From Verrucomicrobia bacterium UBA1211 (GTDB lineage Bacteria > Verrucomicrobiota > Kiritimatiellia > RFP12 > UBA1067), in NCBI GenBank assembly GCA_002309585.1, contig DBXN01000036.1, forward strand, positions 4,726-12,520: a stretch of 7,795 nucleotides of DNA. The letters are read 5' to 3'. Below the pieces are notes generated by a model. The model was not told where the DNA came from and did not search any database. It saw only the letters and a program-made list of their open reading frames with translations. Below, piece after piece: positions 1 to 5,928 of the stretch; positions within the stretch are counted from its first letter, which is position 1, and each line of letters begins with the position of its first letter. The translations under genes and the position numbers were made by a program.

Positions 1-1724
1 GCCTCCGCCACCGCCGAACCGAACCCGCCGGTCAGCACGCCGTTCTCCAGCGTCACGATCCGCTCGGCTTTCCGCGCCTGGGCCAGCAGCAGCGCCTCAT
101 CGAGCGGCTTGATGAACCGGGCGTTCACCACGCCCACGTTCCGGCCCGCCCCGCGCAGCCGCGCCGCGATCTCGCGCGCATGGGCCACGCGGTCCCCCAG
201 CGCCCAGATCCAGACCGGCGGCGGACCGTCGATCGCCGCGGGCTCCACCGTCTCCGCCCGGCCGTAGAAGACAAGCGGCGCGGGCGCGCCGGCCGGCTGA
301 CGCTCCGAGGCGGGAACCGGATCCTTGGGATAGCGGATCACGGCGGGGCCGCCGTGCCGGAAGGCGCAGCGCACCATCCCGTCCAACTCCTCTTCGTTGC
401 GCGGCTGCATGATCGTCAGATTCGGCAGGCACCGCAGCATCGGGATGTCGAACACCCCGTGATGGGTCGGGCCGTCATTCCCCACAACCCCGGCCCGGTC
501 CACACAGAAGAGGACCGGCAGATTCGCCAGGCAGATGTCATGCATGACGCAATCGATCGCCCGCTGCAGAAAGGTCGAGTAGACCACGAAGACCGGCCGC
601 TCGCCAGCCGTCGCCAACCCGGCCGCAAAGACCGCCGCATGCTCCTCGCAGATGCCGACATCGAAAAAGCGCTTCGGATGCTTTTGGGCGAAGGCCGCCA
701 GACCGGTGCCGTCCCCCATCGCCGCCGTGATGGCGACAATCCGGGGATCCTCCTCCGCCAACCCGCACAAGACCCGCCCCAGCGCCGACGAGTAGCCGGG
801 CTTTCCCTCCGGCTGCTCCTGCTTCTCCAGATCGAACGCGCCGACCCCGTGCCACTTCTGCGGCGCCCGCTCGGCGGGACGGAACCCGCGGCCCTTCTGC
901 GTCGCGACATGGATCAGGACGGAACGCTTGTCCTCATGCGCCGACCGGAAGGCGCTCTCCAGCACCTTCAGGTCATGCCCGTCGATCGGCCCGACATACC
1001 GCAGTCCGAACTCCTCAAAGAAACGGTTCTTCAGCCAGACGCTCTTGAGCAGCGACTCCATCCGGTGGTAGAACCGGCGCATGAAGGTCATGTGCAGCCG
1101 ATGCCCCGCCGCCTCCGCCGCCATCTTGATCCGGTTGTACCGTACGCTGGAGAGCATCAGCCCCAACCGGCGCGAGAGCGCCCCGACATTCTCGGAGATC
1201 GACATCTCGTTGTCGTTCAGGATGACGATCACCTTCGTGTTGGCGTCCTGGAGACTGTTGAGCGCCTCAAAGGAGATCCCGTTCGTCATCGCGCCGTCGC
1301 CGATCACCGCGACAACCTGCCGTTTTCCACCCTTCAGGTCCCGACCGACCGCCAAACCCAGCGCGGTCGAAAACGCGACCCCCGCATGGCCCGCGATGAC
1401 CGGATCGCAGGGGCTCTCCGACGGCTTCGGAAAACCGGAAATCCCGTCCAGCTGACGCAGGGTCGAAAAGCGCGGATACCGTCCGGTCAGCAGTTTCCAG
1501 GCGTAGGACTGATGCCCCACATCCCAAACCACCTGATCCTCCGGCGGGGAAAAGACCCGCAGCAGGGCGATCGTCAGCTCGACGATGCCCAGATTGGACG
1601 CCAAATGACCGCCCGTCTGCGAAACGGTCTTCAGGATCGTCTCCCGAATCTCCTCCGCCAACGCCGGCAGCTTCTCTCTCGGAACGCCTTTGACATCCCC
1701 TGCGCTATGGATCGACTCCAACAC
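1..1724 (-). CDS. dxs: 1-deoxy-D-xylulose-5-phosphate synthase, C-terminus cut by window edge
   Basis: Thiamine-diphosphate enzyme that condenses pyruvate and glyceraldehyde 3-phosphate to DXP, the first step of the cytosolic MEP isoprenoid pathway. The frame is open for 574 codons without a stop; the family runs about 620-640, so roughly the last 50 residues lie outside. Visible motifs: TGGHLASNLG (H40, matching E. coli H49), the ThDP/Mg motif GDGA at 142-145 continuing to NDNEMS at 170-175, the catalytic glutamate in CEEHA (E360, matching E. coli E370), DRAG at 409-412 leading to DGPTHHG (D417, H421), and RYP with R464. All key residues I can place are present. The start is GTG at 1722-1724: an in-frame TGA lies two codons upstream, and the protein then begins MLESIHSAGDVKG as in the family. 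GAGGA at 1736-1740 is a plausible ribosome site, 11 bases from the GTG. It lies 40 bases after the ABC ATPase stop on the same strand, so it is probably the distal gene of that operon. Confidence 0.97.
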   Translation of the reverse strand, partial: MLESIHSAGDVKGVPREKLPALAEEIRETILKTVSQTGGHLASNLGIVELTIALLRVFSPPEDQVVWDVGHQSYAWKLLTGRYPRFSTLRQLDGISGFPKPSESPCDPVIAGHAGVAFSTALGLAVGRDLKGGKRQVVAVIGDGAMTNGISFEALNSLQDANTKVIVILNDNEMSISENVGALSRRLGLMLSSVRYNRIKMAAEAAGHRLHMTFMRRFYHRMESLLKSVWLKNRFFEEFGLRYVGPIDGHDLKVLESAFRSAHEDKRSVLIHVATQKGRGFRPAERAPQKWHGVGAFDLEKQEQPEGKPGYSSALGRVLCGLAEEDPRIVAITAAMGDGTGLAAFAQKHPKRFFDVGICEEHAAVFAAGLATAGERPVFVVYSTFLQRAIDCVMHDICLANLPVLFCVDRAGVVGNDGPTHHGVFDIPMLRCLPNLTIMQPRNEEELDGMVRCAFRHGGPAVIRYPKDPVPASERQPAGAPAPLVFYGRAETVEPAAIDGPPPVWIWALGDRVAHAREIAARLRGAGRNVGVVNARFIKPLDEALLLAQARKAERIVTLENGVLTGGFGSAVAE

Positions 1725-1764
1725 GGTTCAACCAGTCCTCACAAAAGGGACGTTGCCCCTCCCC

Positions 1765-2688
1765 TTAAACACCTTCCTGTGGCTGCCGACGTTCATTCAA
1801 AAAAGGCGCCAGATTGAATTCCCGCAGCCGCCCCTCTTTGGCGACCACCTCCAGGAAGAAGGCCTCCAGACTCTTGGAGGGGAAATCCTGCTTCACGGGC
1901 CGCTGCGCGTCCCGTTCCAATCCCGTGCGGAGCGCGCCGACCGCCGCGTCATCCAGTCCGCGGCTCTCGATCCAGAACCGGATGACATCCGGCTTCCGCA
2001 GCAGATCGGAAATCTTCCCCTCCGCCTGCAGCGCCCCGTGGTCCAGAATCGCCACGCGGTCGCAGACATCCTCGACATCACCCAGAAGATGCGAGGTCAT
2101 CAGGACGGTCACCCCGCCCTTTGCCAGCATCCGGACCAGGTCCTTCACCTCGCGCGTCCCGATCGGGTCCAACCCCGATGTCGGTTCATCCAGAATCAGC
2201 AGTTCCGGCGCGTTGATCAAGGCCTGCGCCACCCCGACGCGACGCGCCATCCCCTTCGAGAAGCGCCCGACCGCACGGTCCGCCGCCGACGTCAAGTCCA
2301 CCATCTCCAGCAGCTCCTCCGTCCGCCGCTTCGCCTCCGCGCGCGGCATTCCGAAGAGATCGGCGTAATACATCAGCGTCTCGCGCGGCGTCAGGAAGGG
2401 ATGCAGATGCGAAAGCTCGGGCAGATACCCGATCCGCGACTTCGCCTTCACGCTCTCCGGCGGCTCGTTCAAGACCCGGATCGTTCCGCCCGAGGGACGG
2501 AGCAGCCCCAGGATCATCTTGATCGTCGTGCTTTTGCCCGATCCGTTCGGTCCCAGAAAACCGTAAACCTCACCGGCCTTCACCGTCAGATCGAGCCCGC
2601 GCACGGCCTCTACGGTCACGCGGCGCCAAAAGTCGCGGAAGACCTTCCGCAACCCGCGTATCTCAATGATCGCCTCTCCGTCCATCAT
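1765..2688 (-). CDS. ABC-2 type transporter, ATP-binding subunit
   Basis: Cytoplasmic ATPase (307 aa) that powers export by the permease encoded just upstream. Domains: one ABC domain over about residues 7-225, then an accessory C-terminal region to 307. Walker A GPNGSGKST is at 46-54; the Q-loop has LPE (E91) in place of glutamine, as is frequent in ABC-2/CcmA-like ATPases; the signature is the FSKGM form at 143-147; Walker B LLILDE runs into PTSGLDP around 163-174; the H-loop histidine is H200. The catalytic set therefore looks intact. The frame is open further upstream, but the real start is one of two adjacent ATGs (2686-2688 or 2683-2685), because the domain begins at once and GGGGTGAG lies 4 or 7 bases upstream. 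That motif contains the stop codon of the permease gene, leaving a 5-base gap, so translation is probably coupled. The substrate cannot be read from the sequence. Confidence 0.95.
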   Translation of the reverse strand: MMDGEAIIEIRGLRKVFRDFWRRVTVEAVRGLDLTVKAGEVYGFLGPNGSGKSTTIKMILGLLRPSGGTIRVLNEPPESVKAKSRIGYLPELSHLHPFLTPRETLMYYADLFGMPRAEAKRRTEELLEMVDLTSAADRAVGRFSKGMARRVGVAQALINAPELLILDEPTSGLDPIGTREVKDLVRMLAKGGVTVLMTSHLLGDVEDVCDRVAILDHGALQAEGKISDLLRKPDVIRFWIESRGLDDAAVGALRTGLERDAQRPVKQDFPSKSLEAFFLEVVAKEGRLREFNLAPFLNERRQPQEGV

Positions 2689-2693
2689 ACCGC

Positions 2694-3749
2694 TCACCCC
2701 AAATCCCGGCCTCGAAACGCCAGACTTCCCAACAGCAGGAAAAGCAGGCAACAGGTCAACGCATAGCCCGCCGCCGCCACGACATAGCCCGCCGCCACAT
2801 GGCCCCCGTGCGCGATCGCGTCGCACAGCCAGAAATTCTGAAGATCCGGCAGCACGCCCGAAACCAGCCGCTTGACGAGGACAAACCGCTCGCCGCTCAA
2901 AAAGGTATCACCCGAAAGCCCCAACAACAGCACCCCCGTGCAGACCGTCATCACACCCCCCGTCTGTATGCGCGTGGAAAGCGCCGTCGCCAACGCCGCA
3001 AAGATCAGCAACACCAGAAACACCAGAATCGCGACGGGGATCACCCGGAGGTTCAACTCCGGATGGTAAAAGAGCAGATGCATCGCCCCTTCCGCGTGGG
3101 TATGGGCGTGGTTCAGCCCCGTGCAGGCGGCCTCGCCGTGGATGGGATACCAGTCGCCCAGCCGGTTGTAGAATCCGGAAAGGGCGCACACCGCCACCTG
3201 CGAGAGGACAATCCCCACAAAGACCGAGACCCCGAACCGTTGCCGCCGGGCGAAGTGCAGCCCCGCCGCCACCGCCAGCACCAGCACCAGACCGCCCAAC
3301 GCCAGTGTCAGCGAGATCGGATCCGTCGCGTAGCCGGAGAAATCCTCCCGCATCACGAAGTGCGCCGAGGCCCGTTCCGAAACCATCAGCGCCGCCAGCT
3401 GCCCCAGGCAGAACAGCGCCACCACATAGACACATCCCAGCCATTTGGAGAAGACGAACAGCGTTCGCCCGACCGGCTTGCCCAGCACCGAAGCGGCGGT
3501 GCCGTTGGCGATCTCGCCGGCGACCGACCGCCCCGCGGTGCCCACCGCCAGCGCCATTCCGAACACCAGCATGCACGACAGCCCGCTGTCGCGCGCCAAC
3601 CGCCCGTCCTCGCTGAAGCGATGAAACTGGAAGATCGGCACCAGCAGCGTCATCACCGCCGATGCCAACTGCAACAGAAAGACGATCGGCTGCTGGATCG
3701 ACTCCAAAAACGCGGTCCGCGCGATCGCGCCTATCTGCTTCCTGACCAC
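2694..3749 (-). CDS. ABC-2 type transporter, permease subunit
   Basis: Inner-membrane subunit (351 aa from the GTG start) paired with the ATPase that follows. Hydrophobic stretches suggest about 6-8 membrane spans, near residues 22-40, 57-75, 102-122, 145-165, 173-192, 236-257, 264-280 and 318-340. The N-terminus IGAIARTAFLESI and the segment GEIANGTAASVLGKPVGR (78-95) resemble the amphipathic entry helix and the 'E-x-G-T-x-x-x-L-x-K-P-x-x-R' coupling region of NosY-like ABC-2 permeases. The start is chosen at GTG 3747-3749 because GGGGAGAGG lies 6 bases upstream and the homologous part begins there. An upstream TTG at 3852-3854 would place start and N-terminus inside repetitive DNA. Between spans near 192 and 236 a hydrophilic loop carries H204, H214, H216, H218, H224 and H229, an unusual histidine cluster. 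The substrate is unknown. First gene of a likely operon with the ATPase and dxs. Confidence 0.9.
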   Translation of the reverse strand: MVRKQIGAIARTAFLESIQQPIVFLLQLASAVMTLLVPIFQFHRFSEDGRLARDSGLSCMLVFGMALAVGTAGRSVAGEIANGTAASVLGKPVGRTLFVFSKWLGCVYVVALFCLGQLAALMVSERASAHFVMREDFSGYATDPISLTLALGGLVLVLAVAAGLHFARRQRFGVSVFVGIVLSQVAVCALSGFYNRLGDWYPIHGEAACTGLNHAHTHAEGAMHLLFYHPELNLRVIPVAILVFLVLLIFAALATALSTRIQTGGVMTVCTGVLLLGLSGDTFLSGERFVLVKRLVSGVLPDLQNFWLCDAIAHGGHVAAGYVVAAAGYALTCCLLFLLLGSLAFRGRDLG

Positions 3750-3769
3750 CGCTCGCCTCTCCCCTTCCC

Positions 3770-3817
3770 CCGGTCCGTCCCGGACATTCCGGCTTTCCGG
3801 AATCTCCGGTCCGTCCC
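3770..3817. repeat. Imperfect palindrome flanked by 12-bp direct repeats
   Basis: The 12-mer CCGGTCCGTCCC occurs at 3770-3781 and again, identical, at 3806-3817. The 24 bases between them are nearly a perfect hairpin: 3782-3792 pairs with 3797-3807 around a 4-base CTTT loop with a single mismatch, and the inner 7 bp (ATTCCGG/CCGGAAT) are exact. It lies directly upstream of the permease ribosome site, so it would sit in the operon leader or promoter. The direct repeats around a palindrome resemble a target-site duplication around a tiny palindromic unit, but slippage could also produce this. No T-tract follows on either strand, so it is not a standard terminator. Confidence 0.7.
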
Positions 3818-3827
3818 AAAGGCCTTT
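3818..3827. repeat. Perfect 10-bp palindrome AAAGGCCTTT
   Basis: AAAGGCCTTT reads the same on both strands and lies between the hairpin unit at 3770-3817 and the 7-bp repeat array. It could be an operator half of the permease operon control region or simply the junction of two repeats. There is no independent evidence of function. Confidence 0.3.
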
Positions 3828-3920
3828 AACCTTAACATGAGCGTTCAGCCACAAGACTTCGGACTTCAGCCATCAGACTTCCGTACTCCGTTACTCAACC
3901 CTCAACACTCATCCCTCAAC
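3823..3920 (-). repeat. Degenerate 7-bp tandem repeat array (about 14 units)
   Basis: Read on the minus strand from 3920 to 3823, the sequence divides without gaps into fourteen 7-base units. They start with GTTGAGG and GATGAGT, pass through GGCTGAA and GTCCGAA, and end with GTTAAGG and TTAAAGG. Two higher-order periods are multiples of seven: a 14-bp repeat (3893-3906 and 3907-3920, 13 of 14 identical) and a 21-bp repeat (3844-3862 and 3865-3883, 16 of 19 identical). The array is upstream of the permease operon and downstream of the lipoprotein gene. No protein reading is plausible. It resembles in style the short tandemly repeated heptanucleotides of cyanobacteria, without implying relatedness. 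Confidence 0.65.
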
Positions 3921-3952
3921 TGCCCCCGCCCCACGTTATCGTCATTGACATT

Positions 3953-3968
3953 CCCGCGCTCACGCGGG
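3953..3968 (-). terminator. GC hairpin after the lipoprotein gene, possible weak terminator
   Basis: CCCGCG at 3953-3958 pairs exactly with CGCGGG at 3963-3968 around a 4-base loop, 16 bases beyond the stop codon of the lipoprotein gene. On the minus strand it is followed by AATGTC rather than a T-tract, so it is not a textbook rho-independent terminator. It may slow polymerase or stabilise the 3' end. G- and C-rich runs at 3921-3933 and 3966-3976 could add an outer stem. Confidence 0.3.
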
Positions 3969-3984
3969 CGGGGGGCTTTTAACC

Positions 3985-5376
3985 TTACTTTTTCTCCCCG
4001 TGCGCCATCTCGAACGCCTGCATCAGGGTGCCGTACTTCACCAGCATATTCGGCACTTCCCACGCCGGCATGTCGCGGTTTCTGAGGAAGCCCAGGTATT
4101 TCTCGGTCACCTGCCCGAAGTGGGCCTCATGTCCGCAAGCGTATTTCGCGGGAACGATGATCCGGAAACCGGTCTCATGCGGCTCGAAGGAGACGCCCGG
4201 CCACTTCTTGTTGATCGCGACCATCGCCTCGGCCAGCGCCTCCGCGATCTCCTCCTTCTTCACACCCGGCACCCGGCGCGGCTCGACATAGAGCACCGGC
4301 TTGAACCCTTCCGCCTCGCCCTGTTCGATGATCAGCGACGACCGCGTCCCGCGCATCAGCGAGAAGTGCGTATCCCCGCCACCCTCCGGCGGCTGGAAGT
4401 TCCACAGCACCGAGATCTTGGCGTAGACCCCTTTCAGCGAATAGGTGAACTCGCCGTTGGCCGCGCACTGCAGCACCCCGTCCTTATCCAGCTTCTTCTT
4501 CAGATAGTCGGGCCACGCCTTCGCGGAGGTGTTCATCTTGTACTGCTCGAAGGTGATCGGCGTCGGCCAGACCCGCGCGGAGCACATCTTCACGTCATCC
4601 ATCGAGAGGGTCTGCTCCGGGAAAACCTCCCACTGCACGAGATCGGTCAGATGCGTCGTCACATCCACGATCGCCTCGCCCTGCTGATCGGTGTCATAGT
4701 ACCACTCCGGACGCTGGAGCGGCTTGCCCGCGACCAGCTTGCAGAAGTGGTGCACGCTCTCCTTCGTCACCGCCGGATCGTCCGGCGTCCCCTTCTCCTG
4801 CATCCCGTAGACTTTCGGGAACCGGGAGAGCTCGCGCTGCAGCATCGTCGTGATCTCATACCGCTCGGTCATGATGTCGTAGAGCAGCAGTCCCTTCTTC
4901 TGCGCCACGTCGAACGCCTCTTTCAGCACCGCGTAATCCTTCGGCGTGGTCGTCATCGGCTTGTCCGCCAGCACATTGAAACCCGCCTGGAGGCTCTTCA
5001 GGATGTAGGCCGGTTTCCGCGCGTTGTTGCCCGCCAGCACCACCACGTTGCCGGCCCGCTCCGCGATCATCTTGTCGAGGAAATCCGATCCCGTATAGAC
5101 CACGCTCTCCCACCGCGTCGGATCATCCTTGCGCGTATTAAAGCCGTTAATCCGGTCCATGTGCATCGTGAGGTCGGCCCCTTCCGGCGCGTAGACGTGC
5201 ACCGTCGGCGAGACCTCGGGATACATCCGCTTCTGGACCAGCGCCGCATGGAAGTGCCCCGGATCCAGTGTCACCAGCCGGACCTGTCCATTATCTTTCC
5301 CGAACCGCGACACCGGATCGCATCCGCTCAACGCCACCATCGCAACCCCCATCCATACCCAAGCGTGTTTGAACAT
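3985..5376 (-). CDS. Exported lipoprotein of the Gfo/Idh/MocA-like oxidoreductase type
   Basis: Protein of 463 aa. The first 19 residues are a short lipoprotein signal: basic start, hydrophobic run to VALSGC, with C19 the likely lipidated cysteine and D20 behind it. The rest resembles Bacteroidota/PVC proteins annotated as Gfo/Idh/MocA family with the 'putative oxidoreductase C-terminal' domain (Oxidoreduct_C). Conserved-looking blocks are LDPGHFHAALVQKRMYP (37-53), the NVVVLAGNN strand (110-118), NVLADKPM (134-141; DKP replaces the usual EKP with K139) and GEAIVDVTTHLTDLVQW (233-249; D238, H242). The glycine-rich GxGxxG loop expected at strand 1 is replaced by DPGHFH, so NAD(P) binding is uncertain, and the reaction and substrate are unknown. 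A sugar-modifying role is only a family-level guess. The ATG start has AAAGGA 7 bases upstream. Probably a single-gene unit with its own promoter. Confidence 0.9.
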   Translation of the reverse strand: MFKHAWVWMGVAMVALSGCDPVSRFGKDNGQVRLVTLDPGHFHAALVQKRMYPEVSPTVHVYAPEGADLTMHMDRINGFNTRKDDPTRWESVVYTGSDFLDKMIAERAGNVVVLAGNNARKPAYILKSLQAGFNVLADKPMTTTPKDYAVLKEAFDVAQKKGLLLYDIMTERYEITTMLQRELSRFPKVYGMQEKGTPDDPAVTKESVHHFCKLVAGKPLQRPEWYYDTDQQGEAIVDVTTHLTDLVQWEVFPEQTLSMDDVKMCSARVWPTPITFEQYKMNTSAKAWPDYLKKKLDKDGVLQCAANGEFTYSLKGVYAKISVLWNFQPPEGGGDTHFSLMRGTRSSLIIEQGEAEGFKPVLYVEPRRVPGVKKEEIAEALAEAMVAINKKWPGVSFEPHETGFRIIVPAKYACGHEAHFGQVTEKYLGFLRNRDMPAWEVPNMLVKYGTLMQAFEMAHGEKK

Positions 5377-5427
5377 GTGTTCATCCTTTCTTCTGACCCG
5401 TCAACAATAACACATTGAAACAAGACC

Positions 5428-5433
5428 AGTATA
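5428..5433 (-). promoter_or_regulatory. Candidate -10 element for the lipoprotein gene
   Basis: TATACT on the minus strand (5 of 6 to the TATAAT consensus) lies 52 bases upstream of the lipoprotein start codon and downstream of the rpsU terminator, where a promoter is needed. Transcription would start near 5421 and give a leader of about 45 bases. The best -35 match, TTGGAC with a 19-base spacer, is weak. Confidence 0.4.
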
Positions 5434-5493
5434 CACCGATTCCCCCTTCCGCGTCCAATGGATTATCATCCGTACCCGATCGTCGCAAACAGA

Positions 5494-5524
5494 CAAAAAG
5501 GGCAGGCCCTTGCGGGCCCGCCCT
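5494..5524 (-). terminator. Strong rho-independent terminator of rpsU
   Basis: On the minus strand an 11-bp stem (5514-5524 with 5499-5509, one G-T pair) is capped by a GCAA tetraloop, a stable GNRA loop, and followed at once by TTTT. It begins 30 bases beyond the rpsU stop codon and separates rpsU from the lipoprotein gene. Confidence 0.92.
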
Positions 5525-5553
5525 CTTTCAATCGTACCTTTCGGCATCCGGGA

Positions 5554-5751
5554 TTACATCTCACGCATCAGACGATGGGAGCGGTTGCGGATACGGGCAC
5601 GAGCCGATTTTTTACGCGCCTTCTCACACGGCTTCTCATAATACCGATTGTTACGGAGCTGCTTCAGCAGACCTTCCTTATCCATAATCTTCTTGAGACG
5701 CTTCAACGCACGCTCAACAGACTCGCCTTTCTTCAATCGAAGCTGGATCAC
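5554..5751 (-). CDS. rpsU: 30S ribosomal protein bS21
   Basis: Small basic protein (65 aa from the chosen start) of the 30S subunit, which binds near the anti-Shine-Dalgarno end of 16S rRNA and aids initiation. Family features: a short N-terminal strand MIQLRLKKGES, the helix SVERALKRLKK (11-21), RYYEKP at 36-41, then an Arg/Lys-rich RNA-binding tail. The C-terminus RNRSHRLMREM is slightly longer than in the shortest bS21 proteins but within the family range. There are two in-frame GTG codons. The upstream one (5758-5760) would add MTG but touches the ribosome site; the one at 5749-5751 has AGGGGGTGA 5 bases upstream and gives the usual N-terminus, so it is preferred. The gene is alone, with a terminator behind it and a candidate promoter about 90 bases ahead. 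Confidence 0.93.
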   Translation of the reverse strand: MIQLRLKKGESVERALKRLKKIMDKEGLLKQLRNNRYYEKPCEKARKKSARARIRNRSHRLMREM

Positions 5752-5784
5752 GCCAGTCACCCCCTTCCCAAAACCTCAGACGCC

Positions 5785-5803
5785 GACCCGGCTCATCCGG
5801 GCC
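5785..5803 (-). promoter_or_regulatory. Hairpin in the rpsU leader
   Basis: CCCGG at 5787-5791 pairs with CCGGG at 5797-5801 around a 5-base loop, extendable by two pairs including one G-T. It lies 34 bases upstream of the rpsU start, between the candidate promoter and the ribosome site. Leader structures that regulate ribosomal protein genes are common, but nothing here identifies a known class. Confidence 0.35.
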
Positions 5804-5837
5804 ATCCAAACGCCTTCTCCGGCAAAAGTGAAAGAAT

Positions 5838-5867
5838 AGGTTACCAAAACCCGACCCCTTCGGTCAA
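5838..5867 (-). promoter_or_regulatory. Candidate rpsU promoter with a dyad over the -35
   Basis: On the minus strand TTGACC (5862-5867, 5 of 6 to consensus) and TAACCT (5838-5843, 3 of 6 but with the key T, A and final T) are separated by 18 bases. Transcription would start near 5831, giving a leader of about 80 bases. The -35 sits inside the exact inverted repeat TTCGGT-CA-ACCGAA at 5859-5872, and CGGGTTTT occurs on both sides of it, so a regulator could bind here. Assignment rests on sequence match and position only. Confidence 0.45.
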
Positions 5868-5928
5868 CCGAAAACCCGTCCTAAAAACCTTCGGGCGCAT
5901 CAGTGTTTTTCACCCATGCCATACAACC

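Noticed and set aside
1725..1764. Small hairpin with a short T-run between the ABC ATPase and dxs
   Set aside because: The AGGG/CCCT stem has only four pairs and is too weak to count as a terminator. Gene spacing fits a continuous operon better.
180..1817. Long open frame of 545 codons on the plus strand
   Set aside because: It is the exact antisense frame of dxs, whose catalytic motifs are all on the minus strand. The plus-strand translation is Arg/Pro/His-rich with no recognisable domain.
3750..3854. N-terminal extension of the permease from TTG at 3852-3854
   Set aside because: It would translate the heptamer array and the palindromic unit, begins at a rare codon without a ribosome site, and precedes a GTG with a well-spaced one.
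3823..3920. CRISPR array
   Set aside because: The units are 7 bases and contiguous, with no spacers of constant length and no conserved 23-40-base repeat. No cas genes are present.
2799..4085. Open frame of 428 codons on the plus strand
   Set aside because: It runs opposite the permease and through the repeat region into the end of the lipoprotein gene. Its composition is typical of a high-GC antisense shadow.
5371..5382. Dyad GAACA-TG-TGTTC over the lipoprotein start codon
   Set aside because: Five-base arms with a 2-base spacer partly inside coding sequence are expected by chance. No second copy or promoter overlap supports an operator.
4000..5418. Open frame of 472 codons on the plus strand
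   Set aside because: Antisense to the lipoprotein gene, which has a signal peptide, ribosome site and family motifs on the minus strand.
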